The notes: generated by a model not told the origin, from the sequence alone. A stretch of 64,000 nucleotides of DNA from Parabacteroides timonensis (GCF_900128505.1 NZ_LT669941.1:1610048-1674047); one strand, 5' to 3'. Positions 53,117-61,798 are shown, counted from the first letter of the stretch. A program made the numbers and translations.

Positions 53117-54571
53117 TTAAAAAGCAAAGCAGGCACGGACATAATAAAGACCTTGATTCTTAAGCATAAAACCTATACTAGTAACTTGATTTATGTAAGC
53201 CATAGTTCTAGGCTCAGCTTTCTCTGAACTTGTCCAATACTGCCTTTCTAGCATATTAACACCTGTAATCTTTTGGACACTTGCAGATATTATTACTCTA
53301 TTATTTACCCAATATTGACACTGTCCTGAGGAAGGAAGAAACCAACCACTACTTTTCTTAGGAGCAGGATGGCTTTTTTCATAGCCAGCTATAGCATCTG
53401 TTGCTGGATGACTTTCCTGATACTTATTGATAGCTATCGTATTCTTATAGCCATAAAAACCAGTATTCTCCTCCTTATTCATTTCGTCTGTCGACTTATA
53501 ATTGTTTGACCATATGCATGTATTACCGTTATTAGCATCATGAAGAGCAAGTACATAACCTTGTATAACTGGCATATCGCTGCCGTCTTTACACTTATAG
53601 TCACAATCGTCTTTCCAGTCGCCATCAGTATCCCTGCCTACTTTTAACACGACACCAAGACAATTTTCTTTAATATCACCATCCAGTACGTCAACCTCGC
53701 GGGGTATAAAGTATTTTTCGCTCTCATTTTTTTGGATATAATAATCTCCGATTCGGACAAATGAATAAGGACCTATATCAAAAGCGAAAGTGAAATTGTA
53801 ATACTGTCCGGCACTGAGTGTTTCATGACCAAAATCAAGCTTAATTCGTGTGTTATCTACTACATTGTTGCATGCCACCTTTATTTCCCGGTCTGCACTT
53901 TTCACGATTAGGCGGGCATACTTCTCCTCTTCATCTTCCATCCAAGGCCTATAGGGTTTACCATCTATGTAAAAAGCCACATTGGAAAGGGGAGCTTTAA
54001 ACTGATATCCACGTCCATCACAAGTACATGTCATCGATATTCTTTCCATCCGCAACAAAATGAACTGATGCGAAAGAGTTATTTGCAAATTCTTCTTATC
54101 CTTGTTCCACATAGGACTTTCACATGCCATTAAGTCGGAAGCAGCATAGCCTGTTGCATAATCAGATTGATCTTCCTTAGGAGTAAAGGCTTCTTTTATT
54201 TCCTCTAAAGTCTTACCTGTCATCCCTTTCTGATAAGGATAATAGGCGGAATAACTAGCTTTAGGATCATAATAAACCGTAGCGCTGGTAGTCCAACCAG
54301 TACTACCATAGGTATATATAACGTGCTCCGGACTTCCACTTTCATAGTCGATGATTAGGGCAAGCTGATCTCCAATAGCGAATGAAGTAGTCAGTTCTGA
54401 CTCGCTAGCCCGTGTGCCAGTAGAGCTACTATAGCCCTCAGCCTCTACTTGCAGGGCGAGGGCAAAAGGTGTATCATTGCCTTTCTGCGGTGTATCGATC
54501 TCTTCTTCAGTACAGCAACCCACAAAGAGCAGACCGCAAAGAGCCACTATATAAAGTATATGCTTCTTCAT
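53117..54571 (-). CDS. Fimbrillin-like surface lipoprotein
   Basis: A 484-residue lipoprotein (signal ending LLFVGCC; lipidated Cys near 19) with an N-terminal fimbrillin-type beta-sandwich (TRASESELTTSFAIGDQLAL; YYDPKASYSAYYPYQ, about 50-130) and a C-terminal FISUMP/Lcl-like domain with SGWFLPSSGQCQYW, QYWTSSEK and final YVRACFAF. Family knowledge: such proteins are subunits or tips of Bacteroidales type V-like fimbriae, matured by removal of an N-terminal segment. It follows the related 622-residue gene by 12 bp, so both are made together. Confidence 0.87.
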   Translation of the reverse strand: MKKHILYIVALCGLLFVGCCTEEEIDTPQKGNDTPFALALQVEAEGYSSSTGTRASESELTTSFAIGDQLALIIDYESGSPEHVIYTYGSTGWTTSATVYYDPKASYSAYYPYQKGMTGKTLEEIKEAFTPKEDQSDYATGYAASDLMACESPMWNKDKKNLQITLSHQFILLRMERISMTCTCDGRGYQFKAPLSNVAFYIDGKPYRPWMEDEEEKYARLIVKSADREIKVACNNVVDNTRIKLDFGHETLSAGQYYNFTFAFDIGPYSFVRIGDYYIQKNESEKYFIPREVDVLDGDIKENCLGVVLKVGRDTDGDWKDDCDYKCKDGSDMPVIQGYVLALHDANNGNTCIWSNNYKSTDEMNKEENTGFYGYKNTIAINKYQESHPATDAIAGYEKSHPAPKKSSGWFLPSSGQCQYWVNNRVIISASVQKITGVNMLERQYWTSSEKAEPRTMAYINQVTSIGFMLKNQGLYYVRACFAF

Positions 54572-54583
54572 TGTTTTATTACT

Positions 54584-56452
54584 TTAATCTGTATTTAAGG
54601 AAAAAAATGTAAGTACGGCACGGGCTGGGGTACTGTAATCGTTTTTAGTACGACCGGTGTATTCCGGACTCCGACCATAATAAAATCCTACAACTCCTGT
54701 TGTTGCAAAAATATCTTCCGTACACGACATTAGGTTACCGTCTAGTCCCACCTTATCTTTTACCGGCAAAATATCTCTCAACATAGCGGCAGAAGGGATA
54801 TACCATCCACTGTTATTGCTATTCATCATATTAGGTTCATATTTTAAACAGGCGGAGAATGCGGGGAACTCATACTTTTCCTGTTTAGTAAGGTAGTTCT
54901 CCCGGATAATCTTATTCCGGGCATAGCCGTCGTAAGAAATACCATTAAAGCCAGACGAATAACCTGAGTAATTCTCCAACTCCGGTACATCGAAGGGACC
55001 TAACTGTTGACTACTCTCATCTCTTGGCAAACTACCTCCCCAACTGGTATTAGAATTAGTCTGAGCATCCCCATAATACGGATCCCCAGGTAAATTAGTC
55101 TTCGCCACTACGTAGCCGAGTATCTCTTTTACATTTTCCCCATAGTGCTTAATATCGTCATCCGGGCCTATACCAGAATGAAATACAACACCAATATATG
55201 TAGCGTCTAGGTTACTACTAGTCTCCTCCGGTCCCCAAGTACCATCGCTGTAGTAATAGTCGCCTACGGACACATATTCTTGTAAGGAAAGGGTGATGTC
55301 GGATATTACATTAGTTAAATTGGTCTTGTACTTTCTCTCATCAGCAACCCAGGTACGATTCATACGACAAAGGCCAAAAGTGGGAACCAGACTTTTAGTA
55401 AGATCCTTAGGGGTATAACTGATAGTAAAGTTAGTCATGATGGGAGGCAGTTTGTAGATGTTATTGGACAAACTTATCTCTTGTCCCTTTTCATCCATTA
55501 CCTTAATATCCGTTATGGCACCAGTAGCATAGTCAAGGGTCAATATATGATGTGTTACCTCCTGCTTATTATCCCCATTTATGTCGCTACCCCCACCCCA
55601 TGGAACAGGAGCTTCTACCGTCACCTCTATTTTGTCGCGCTTCACCTTTATATTATAGGTATATATCTTGCCGGGTTCGAGATTGTCAGCTCCATCTTTG
55701 GGAGTATAAAAGAACTCGCTAGGCTTTCCGTCTATGGTGACTGAAACACAGATAAACTCCTGCCCCTCTATATCCAACCCAGGCACAAGCCAAGTCTCAC
55801 CGTCTTTCTCGGATGTGGCTGTTATCCAGCCTTCATCAGAACCGGTCAAAACTCCCTCCTTAAAAGAGACCTGGGTATATCCATAGAAAGAGACCTCTGC
55901 AGCCTCCCAAGCTTCATCCGATATGTCGGCATCGTTCGTCAGCGTATACTTTACTTTTGCCATTTGGTGGGTGAACTCCAATTCAACAGGACTTGAATAG
56001 GAAGCGCCTTGACATTCTGCTTTTAAGAAGTCAATAGGTTCAAAGCCTATTGTACTTTGGTCAGTCAAATCAAGTTCTTCCGGTTCCTCATAAGGATACC
56101 ATGCCGTAACCGTTGCCTGCGACGTATTACGCCAATAGAGCGGATCCCCTTCATCAGCAGGCACCGCGCTGAATTTGCTATCACCTTCATCGGTTATCTT
56201 ATACTTACCTACTTCGCCATCCCCACCGATACGCACACCTATCTGTTCATCTTCGACCCATTCATCCATGCCTCCGGCACGAGTAACCATCCCCTCCATA
56301 CCGACAGTGAGCCGAAGCGGGTATTTACCCTCCGGCAGCGGTCTGCCTTTTCCGTCGGCAGATGGATCATCCTCACTACATGAAATAATGAATAGCTGCG
56401 ACAAAAGCAGCCACAACAACGCCAGAAGGCAGAAATTCTTTCGTTTCTTCAT
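54584..56452 (-). CDS. Fimbrillin-family lipoprotein, larger subunit
   Basis: A 622-residue lipoprotein (signal ending LFIISC; lipidated Cys near 25) with two beta domains: an N-terminal fimbrillin fold (about 45-290; DEWVEDEQIGVRIGG, QATVTAWYPYEE, VELEFTHQMAKVKYTLTND) and a C-terminal domain with SGWYIPSAAMLRDILPVK and a TGVVGFYYG block, related to that of the next gene. It is probably a structural or tip component of a surface fimbria. No mfa1/fimA shaft-like short protein is seen in the window. Confidence 0.87.
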   Translation of the reverse strand: MKKRKNFCLLALLWLLLSQLFIISCSEDDPSADGKGRPLPEGKYPLRLTVGMEGMVTRAGGMDEWVEDEQIGVRIGGDGEVGKYKITDEGDSKFSAVPADEGDPLYWRNTSQATVTAWYPYEEPEELDLTDQSTIGFEPIDFLKAECQGASYSSPVELEFTHQMAKVKYTLTNDADISDEAWEAAEVSFYGYTQVSFKEGVLTGSDEGWITATSEKDGETWLVPGLDIEGQEFICVSVTIDGKPSEFFYTPKDGADNLEPGKIYTYNIKVKRDKIEVTVEAPVPWGGGSDINGDNKQEVTHHILTLDYATGAITDIKVMDEKGQEISLSNNIYKLPPIMTNFTISYTPKDLTKSLVPTFGLCRMNRTWVADERKYKTNLTNVISDITLSLQEYVSVGDYYYSDGTWGPEETSSNLDATYIGVVFHSGIGPDDDIKHYGENVKEILGYVVAKTNLPGDPYYGDAQTNSNTSWGGSLPRDESSQQLGPFDVPELENYSGYSSGFNGISYDGYARNKIIRENYLTKQEKYEFPAFSACLKYEPNMMNSNNSGWYIPSAAMLRDILPVKDKVGLDGNLMSCTEDIFATTGVVGFYYGRSPEYTGRTKNDYSTPARAVLTFFSLNTD

Positions 56453-56520
56453 TGATTCTATTCGTTCTGTTTTACTATTTTAAACATCATAAATGTACCT
56501 CTTACTTTACTACAGGAAAC

Positions 56521-56561
56521 AAAAGTCCCGCCTTATCTCCTACTAAGAGATAAGGCGGGAC
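56521..56561 (-). terminator. Terminator of the small antitoxin-like gene
   Basis: Perfect 15-bp arms beginning GTCCCGCC with a 7-nt loop; the TTTTGTTT tract is on the minus strand, past the gene ending at 56590. Confidence 0.85.
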
Positions 56562-56589
56562 AGGAACTATCTTTGAGCTAATCAATAAG

Positions 56590-56796
56590 CTACTTCACCT
56601 CTTCTACCAAGGTGTCAGCATCAAGAGAGTCGGTATCTTTCCAAACGCCGTAAAATTGGCTGGCAGAAACCGGCTTTACTGTTTCCTTCGATTTCATTGA
56701 GTTACTGAGACGAGATATCAAATCCAGCTTCATCTCATTACTCAAGTCCTTCAACAGAATCCAATACTTATCTGTGTTTGAAACGGATATATCCAT
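56590..56796 (-). CDS. Small antitoxin-like protein without a partner gene
   Basis: 68 residues from the ATG at 56796, which has a strong Shine-Dalgarno AGGAGG 7 bp upstream, uncommon in Bacteroidales; the longer frame to 56889 is therefore rejected. The layout (a helical N-terminus, MKLDLISRLSNSM, then a short tail with FYGVWKDTDSLDADTLVEEV) resembles solitary VapB-like antitoxins of this phylum, but no PIN-domain toxin gene adjoins. It has its own terminator. The function is uncertain. Confidence 0.65.
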   Translation of the reverse strand: MDISVSNTDKYWILLKDLSNEMKLDLISRLSNSMKSKETVKPVSASQFYGVWKDTDSLDADTLVEEVK

Positions 56797-56956
56797 ATTT
56801 TTCCTCCTGTATATTAATTGTATAAGACAAAAGTAGAAAAAAAACGATAGCCAATGATTCATTCCTTCATTTTGTTTCCAATATATCAAAGAGCACTTTA
56901 CCCGCCCATCCCCCTCCTTCCAACGACCTAAGGGAGGGAGACCGGCGGGAAGGAGT

Positions 56957-57391
56957 TTATTCGATCACCGGGCGATCGTCGTCGTCCTCATCTTCTTTAT
57001 CGCTACCGGCCGGACGCTGGATAGTGTATTTGATTTCGTCGACGATGCGTTTGCGGAAAGCCGGGTCGGGCTTAAACAGGACGCGGGGATTCTTCATCGC
57101 CGTTGTCTTGAATTTGTCTTCCGATTCTGCCCCGTCGCTGGTGAAGGAGATACGGAAGGTTCCCAAGCCATTAATTTTTACCGTCTGACCCAGCAGCATA
57201 TAGGTAGGCAACTCGTCGAAGAAGTTGCTCAACACATTCAGAATGTCACCGGTCGTCAGTGAGGAACGGCCTGCTATTTGGCGACCGATGAAATCGGTGT
57301 CAATAGTGCCGTCGTACACCGGTTGTGCGTAAACTTTAGGAGGATCGTCCTTCTTCTGCGGATTCTTCCTCGGTACTAATTTATACTTCAT
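56957..57391 (-). CDS. HU-HIG-type DNA-binding protein
   Basis: A 144-residue relative of HU/IHF with the Bacteroidales-specific extended N-terminus (YKLVPRKNPQKKDDPPKVYA), the HU helices (LTTGDILNVLSNFFDELPTYMLLG) and beta-arm region (KINGLGTFRISF; NPRVLFKPDPAFR), ending in an acidic tail (DEDDDD). Genes of this type often accompany surface-structure loci and may organise local DNA. Directly upstream lies the 23-bp palindromic repeat array, the obvious place for its control or even its binding. Confidence 0.88.
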   Translation of the reverse strand: MKYKLVPRKNPQKKDDPPKVYAQPVYDGTIDTDFIGRQIAGRSSLTTGDILNVLSNFFDELPTYMLLGQTVKINGLGTFRISFTSDGAESEDKFKTTAMKNPRVLFKPDPAFRKRIVDEIKYTIQRPAGSDKEDEDDDDRPVIE

Positions 57392-57442
57392 GGAATTTTA
57401 ATTTAATGTTCAACAATGAATGATACTATTTATGTTATTTGT

Positions 57443-57626
57443 CGTTGCTTGCGTATGTAAGGGAGGGATACGTTTTATGTAGCAGACGGATACACTCAGT
57501 GTAGGTGGCAGCTACATACGTACCTGGCAGGTGGCTACATACGTATGTAGAGGGTCGCTACATACGTACCTAGCGGGTAGTTACATGCGTATGTAGCGAT
57601 ACCTTACATACGTATGTAGCCGACAG
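57443..57626. repeat. Tandem array of 23-bp units with a palindromic core
   Basis: Five clear units start at 57512, 57535, 57558, 57581 and 57604, exactly 23 bp apart. Each is a 16-bp core (consensus CTACATACGTATGTAG, a perfect palindrome in the 57535 unit) plus 7 variable bases. Three degenerate units precede them (about 57445, 57467, 57489). The array ends exactly at the stop codon of the gene ending at 57627 and fills most of the 235-bp gap upstream of the HU-like gene. Confidence 0.9.
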
Positions 57627-58427
57627 CTATAAAGTAGCGTCTACATTCCTATCCTGCTCTTCTTCCTCCCAGTCCTTGATTGTCACACTCCCAAACCCTA
57701 ATTCTTCTTTATAGGAAAGAGTTACGGTGTAAGACATTCCGGCTTGGAAAGTTTTACCCAGCTCAAGCTCTTTTGGGGTATCACCTTCTATTGACCAGGA
57801 AAGTTTAGCGTCTCCATCTGTCGGCAAACAAACGGTTGTCCCATCTACAAGCAATGGAAAACCCTTGTCCACCGTGCCCGAAAAGGTTGCTCCGTTCAGG
57901 CAAAAGCCACCGCACATATTTACCAAAGAAAAAGACGGCTTCTTCTCACCGAAAGAAAACTCTTTTTCATCCAACACCAATTTCACCTGGCAAGTGGCCG
58001 GTTGCAAGTCGGCAGCGTAAACGTTCGTATTTGGAATGGTCACATCTACCATTGGGCTTAAAAGAAATTCGGACAGTGTAGTTGGATTATTTAAAGAGAT
58101 AGCAGCATTGTATAAAAGCCCATCCGTCTTCTCGGCTTCCAGCAGGTCGAACTGCTCCGCTCCGGTAAGGGAGACGAAATGGTACGTGCCTTCGTCCAGC
58201 GTGATAGTCAGCGTCGTGCCGTCAGCCGGAATGGATTGGTTGAGTACACACTTCTCATCCTTTGTAGAGAATGCCAACAGGCGATACCCGCCCACTCCGT
58301 CGGCGCGGGTTTGGATGGTGATGGAGCCGGTAGACGGAGCCTCCGGCAACGTTTCCGTCCCGTCACTGCAACTGCCAAGGAAGAACAGGAGTGACAGGGC
58401 GATGGATTGTATCGTATTTTTTCGCAT
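57627..58427 (-). CDS. Surface lipoprotein, fimbrial anchor (FimB/Mfa2)-like
   Basis: A 266-residue lipoprotein (signal ending LFFLGSC; lipidated Cys20) with a beta-sandwich pattern: GSITIQTRADGVGGYRLLAFS, TLTITLDEGTYHFVSLTGAEQ (about 65-88), and a C-terminal ELGFGSVTIKDWEEEEQDRN stretch in which the Trp-acidic end is common in fimbrillin-related proteins. The assignment as an anchor or accessory subunit is by resemblance only. It is 12 bp downstream of the larger surface protein gene, and both would be switched by the invertible promoter at 59.6 kb. Confidence 0.7.
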   Translation of the reverse strand: MRKNTIQSIALSLLFFLGSCSDGTETLPEAPSTGSITIQTRADGVGGYRLLAFSTKDEKCVLNQSIPADGTTLTITLDEGTYHFVSLTGAEQFDLLEAEKTDGLLYNAAISLNNPTTLSEFLLSPMVDVTIPNTNVYAADLQPATCQVKLVLDEKEFSFGEKKPSFSLVNMCGGFCLNGATFSGTVDKGFPLLVDGTTVCLPTDGDAKLSWSIEGDTPKELELGKTFQAGMSYTVTLSYKEELGFGSVTIKDWEEEEQDRNVDATL

Positions 58428-58439
58428 ATATGATTTGTT

Positions 58440-59426
58440 TTAAAGGATCAGTTTGTAAGTCTTATCTTCGAAGCGAAGCAGGTACATGCCTTCGGGCAAC
58501 GTCAGCGTCTGTTCGTCGCCCTCCAGGCGAGTGGTCCGTATTAATTGTCCGCTTATAGTATATATGTATAAGAGGCCGATACGGTCGCAGCCGATACGAA
58601 GAACTCCCTGCGAGGTAGACAGACGGAGAGCATCCGGCCGGTCGATCCGCTCGTTTGCCACAGGCGACAGATTGGGACGGACGCTGTCAATCGAGACAGT
58701 CAGGTCGCTGCGCACATACGCAAGTTTGTATCTTCCCTGTGCATCGGGCTTGAGTGTTTCTCCCCGGTTGGTCGTAACGACCGGTTGCGAATCTTCATAA
58801 CCCTCTTTCAATGTCAGCGTAAAGAAGAAAGAGCTCCAGGCTTCTACGGCATAAGCCCCGGCAATGGGATCGGTCACGGCTCCCTCCACTTCGGGCAGGG
58901 TGACGGTGTAGTAAACCACGGGACTGGGGTCGGGAGTCGGTTCGGGATCAGGGTTAGGAGTCGGAGTCGGTTTCTCTTTCTCTTCAAACACAAAACTGAG
59001 CGTTATATCGGTAGCAGGCATCGTAAAAGTAAAGCTCATCGGCAAAGCAGGTTCCGACAAGGGAGTGAGAAACCAGTTGCCGCCCTTATCCGCCTTGCCT
59101 GACAGGGAAACCAGGTTTACCCCTTCGGGGGTGGTAGAAAGAGAGACGGTTACCGACACGCCTGTTTTCACTTTATAGGGAGATGAATCGGTAACGTCAT
59201 CACCTGATCCAGCATTCACCTCTATATTCACCGTCCCAGACTTTAAACCGGTTGTCTCGACAGTCAAGCTGTAAGCGTCTCGGGGTGTCTCCCCTTCTTC
59301 ATCAACATCTACATCAAAGCCTCCCGACTGCGCATAAAGTGGCGAAAAGGCCCCGGAAAGCAGCAGGCATAACAGCCAAAAACAGGTCGGAATACGGAAA
59401 AAAAGGGATCTTCCAGGTAGAACCAT
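58440..59426 (-). CDS. Secreted surface protein with Pro-rich linker and C-terminal sorting-like domain
   Basis: 328 residues from the ATG at 59426, giving a classical signal peptide (FRIPTCFWLLCLLLSGAF, cleavage near LYAQ). The frame is open to 59570, but the first ATG there lies inside the invertible segment, and the extra residues hide the signal peptide; 59519 is a possible alternative. Two beta domains (about 45-165 and 185-265) are joined by a Pro/Thr/Asp linker (KPTPTPNPDPEPTPDPSP). The last 55 residues (LLYIYTISGQLIRTTRLEGD; LPEGMYLLRFEDKTYKLIL) resemble type A sorting domains of the type IX secretion system or DUF6383. It is the first gene behind the switch. Confidence 0.75.
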   Translation of the reverse strand: MVLPGRSLFFRIPTCFWLLCLLLSGAFSPLYAQSGGFDVDVDEEGETPRDAYSLTVETTGLKSGTVNIEVNAGSGDDVTDSSPYKVKTGVSVTVSLSTTPEGVNLVSLSGKADKGGNWFLTPLSEPALPMSFTFTMPATDITLSFVFEEKEKPTPTPNPDPEPTPDPSPVVYYTVTLPEVEGAVTDPIAGAYAVEAWSSFFFTLTLKEGYEDSQPVVTTNRGETLKPDAQGRYKLAYVRSDLTVSIDSVRPNLSPVANERIDRPDALRLSTSQGVLRIGCDRIGLLYIYTISGQLIRTTRLEGDEQTLTLPEGMYLLRFEDKTYKLIL

Positions 59427-59528
59427 GGTAGATAATAACCGTGATAATCGGATTTTTAAAGGGTGTGTTTCTGTTTGCGTCTGTTTAATAGACTTGTTTT
59501 TCAAGATATTCTTTTGCATACTAGTGAG

Positions 59529-59551
59529 TGACATTGTTCTCCATGAACTAA
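59529..59551 (+). repeat. Left inverted repeat of the invertible segment
   Basis: 23 bp that match the right repeat (59660-59682, inverted) at 20 positions, including an unbroken 16-bp run GTTCTCCATGAACTAA on the inner side. Confidence 0.8.
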
Positions 59552-59615
59552 CATGCAAAAAGCCATACAAATCAAGTATTTCTTAAGTTATATAAAATAT
59601 TCTCCTCCAAATTTC

Positions 59616-59645
59616 TTGTATATAAGAAAATAATACTTAGCTTTG
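59616..59645 (+). promoter_or_regulatory. Canonical promoter inside the invertible segment, currently facing away from the surface genes
   Basis: TTG (59616-59618), exactly 19 bp, then TAGCTTTG (59638-59645), matching TTG-N19-TAnnTTTG. It reads right, into the rho terminator, where no plus-strand gene exists. On inversion its -7 box would lie near 59566-59573 and read left, into the gene starting at 59426. No comparable promoter is seen on the opposite strand of the segment. Confidence 0.75.
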
Positions 59646-59659
59646 ACAGCATTAACAAC

Positions 59660-59682
59660 TTAGTTCATGGAGAACTACGTCA
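59660..59682 (-). repeat. Right inverted repeat of the invertible segment
   Basis: Contains TTAGTTCATGGAGAAC (59660-59675), the exact reverse complement of 59536-59551; similarity extends outward to 23 bp with three mismatches. The repeats enclose 108 bp. Confidence 0.8.
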
Positions 59683-59722
59683 TTATAAGGAACAATTTTA
59701 GGTTTTAGTCTTTATTATAAAC

Positions 59723-59762
59723 AAAAAAGGAGATACGCCGTCGTTGCGTATCTCCTTTTTTT
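59723..59762. terminator. Bidirectional terminator after rho
   Basis: GGAGATACGC / GCGTATCTCC with a 7-nt loop, flanked by six A on the left and seven T on the right. It ends rho transcription (minus) and would also stop transcripts from the promoter at 59616-59645 (plus). Confidence 0.9.
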
Positions 59763-59782
59763 ATAGGATTATATCTTTTCTT

Positions 59783-61798
59783 TTATCCATTCATCGAAGC
59801 CAGGAACTCCATATTGTCATAAGTCTGCTCCATACGTTTCTTTACAAACTCCATTGCTTCGAGTGAGTTCATATCCGACAAGTACTTACGAAGAATCCAC
59901 ATACGGTTCAATGTACTTTCATCCTGCAACAGATCGTCGCGACGGGTACTTGAAGCTGTAATATCGACAGCCGGATAAACACGTTTGTTTGACAATTTGC
60001 GGTCTAACTGCAACTCCATATTACCTGTACCTTTAAATTCCTCGAAGATCACATCATCCATCTTAGAACCTGTTTCAGTCAATGCCGTTGCCAGGATTGT
60101 CAAGCTACCGCCATTTTCAATATTACGGGCAGCACCGAAGAAACGTTTAGGTTTCTGCAATGCATTAGCATCCACACCACCGGAAAGAACCTTACCGGAT
60201 GCAGGCTGAACAGTATTATATGCACGTGCAAGACGTGTTATAGAATCTAACAGGATGACTACATCATGACCACATTCCACCATACGTTTAGCCTTGTTCA
60301 ATACAATCTCTGCAATCTTAACGTGGCGCTCTGCCGGTTCGTCGAAAGTAGAAGCGATCACTTCCGCATCGACACTACGGGCCATATCCGTTACTTCTTC
60401 CGGACGTTCATCGATCAACAGGACGATCATATATACTTCCGGATGGTTGGCTGCAATTGCATTAGCAATATCTTTCAGCAACATTGTCTTACCGGTCTTA
60501 GGCTGTGCCACGATCAGACCACGCTGTCCTTTACCGATCGGAGAGAACAGATCGACTACACGAACGGAAATATTATCATTCACCTTCGGAGCCTTACGTG
60601 CCGTAAGCATGAATTTTTCATCCGGGAAAAGTGGAGTCAGATGATCGAAAGGAACGCGGTCGCGCACTTCTTCCGGCGAACGTCCATTGATCTTGTCGAC
60701 TTTTACCAGCGGGAAATATTTTTCACCTTCCTTCGGAGGGCGGATGGCACCTTCCACCACATCACCGGTCTTCAAACCAAACAGTTTGATCTGGGACTGC
60801 GATACATAAATATCATCCGGAGATGTCAGGTAGTTATAATCTGAAGAACGTAGGAAACCATAACCATCCTGCATCATTTCCAATACCCCCGTACCTGTCA
60901 GGATACCGTCAAATTCGTATTGCTTTTCCTGCTGTGCATTATTGTTACGTTGATTGTTATGGTTATTTTGATTATTCTGGTTGTTCTGATTATTCTGTCT
61001 GTTATTAGGACGAGGTGTATTTTGTTGCTGTGGTTGCGGAGCCGCTTCCTTTTCAGGGTGGGCTGCTTTTTCCTGTGGTTGTGGCTTAGCCGATGAAGGA
61101 GAGAACGGGAAGAGCTGATCGAGAACCGACTTAGTATCAGGATGTCTGAATACAACTCTTTTAGGTTCATTTTCCGAAACCGGAGCATCACTGGCAGGAG
61201 TTTCAGAAACCGGTACTGCGGGCACTTCAGGAACTGCTTCTACAACAGGTAATTCTTCAGGAGCTCCTTCTACCACAACTGGTGGTAATAAAGGTTTCTC
61301 TACTGCCGGAACTTCTGCTACAACAGGCTGAGGTGTTTTTGATACTTTTACTTCGTCCGCATCATTAGCCGGAGCAACTGCGCCCGCTACCTTTTCTTTT
61401 TTCTCTATACGAACTCTTTTTTTACGCTCAGGTTGTTCCTTCTTTTCTGCAGCAACAGCTACTTTCTTTTCTTCTACAGGTTTTACCGCTTCGGGAGCCG
61501 GAGTCGTTGCAACTTCCGGTTTTGCCGCTTTCACTTTACTTTCGGCCTTAGGAGCTTTAGCAGCTGCCGTTTTAGAAGGTTTCTTTGCTTTCGTCTGCTT
61601 TTCAGCTTTCTTAGCTTCTTTTTCTTTCTCCTTTTCAGCCTGTAAACCAGCATAAGAGATAGCCTGTTCATCAAGAATACGATAAACAAGTTCTTCTTTT
61701 TTCAAAGAACTTATTTTCTTAATTCCTAACTCTTCCGCTATACTTTGCAACTCAGGAAGGAGTTTTTCATTTAGTTCTAGAATGTTATATTTCTGCAT
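59783..61798 (-). CDS. rho: Transcription termination factor Rho with a long disordered insertion
   Basis: 671 residues, about 250 longer than E. coli Rho. Order: Rho N-terminal helix bundle (about 1-50), a Lys/Ala/Pro/Glu-rich low-complexity region (about 55-260), a Q/N-rich tract (about 263-290), the cold-shock RNA-binding domain (about 295-370; DGYGFLRSSDYNYL), and the ATPase with Walker A AQPKTGKT (about 431-438), DERPEEVTDM and LLDSITRLARAYN. It is a hexameric RNA translocase that ends transcription. Established for Bacteroides thetaiotaomicron: its Rho insertion is disordered and supports condensate formation and gut fitness. It lies 191 bp from tilS, with a long leader. Confidence 0.96.
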   Translation of the reverse strand: MQKYNILELNEKLLPELQSIAEELGIKKISSLKKEELVYRILDEQAISYAGLQAEKEKEKEAKKAEKQTKAKKPSKTAAAKAPKAESKVKAAKPEVATTPAPEAVKPVEEKKVAVAAEKKEQPERKKRVRIEKKEKVAGAVAPANDADEVKVSKTPQPVVAEVPAVEKPLLPPVVVEGAPEELPVVEAVPEVPAVPVSETPASDAPVSENEPKRVVFRHPDTKSVLDQLFPFSPSSAKPQPQEKAAHPEKEAAPQPQQQNTPRPNNRQNNQNNQNNQNNHNNQRNNNAQQEKQYEFDGILTGTGVLEMMQDGYGFLRSSDYNYLTSPDDIYVSQSQIKLFGLKTGDVVEGAIRPPKEGEKYFPLVKVDKINGRSPEEVRDRVPFDHLTPLFPDEKFMLTARKAPKVNDNISVRVVDLFSPIGKGQRGLIVAQPKTGKTMLLKDIANAIAANHPEVYMIVLLIDERPEEVTDMARSVDAEVIASTFDEPAERHVKIAEIVLNKAKRMVECGHDVVILLDSITRLARAYNTVQPASGKVLSGGVDANALQKPKRFFGAARNIENGGSLTILATALTETGSKMDDVIFEEFKGTGNMELQLDRKLSNKRVYPAVDITASSTRRDDLLQDESTLNRMWILRKYLSDMNSLEAMEFVKKRMEQTYDNMEFLASMNG

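Noticed and set aside
56797..56889. Longer start for the antitoxin-like protein
   Set aside because: The strong AGGAGG site sits directly before the ATG at 56796, and the longer version adds an unrelated hydrophobic/aromatic stretch.
57443..57626. CRISPR array
   Set aside because: Unit length 23 bp with a 16-bp palindromic core and only 7-bp linkers is far too short for CRISPR spacers, and no cas gene is present.
59552..59570. Start of the surface protein gene inside the invertible segment
   Set aside because: The codons would change with orientation, and the resulting N-terminus buries the signal peptide; the ATG at 59426 gives a normal secreted protein.
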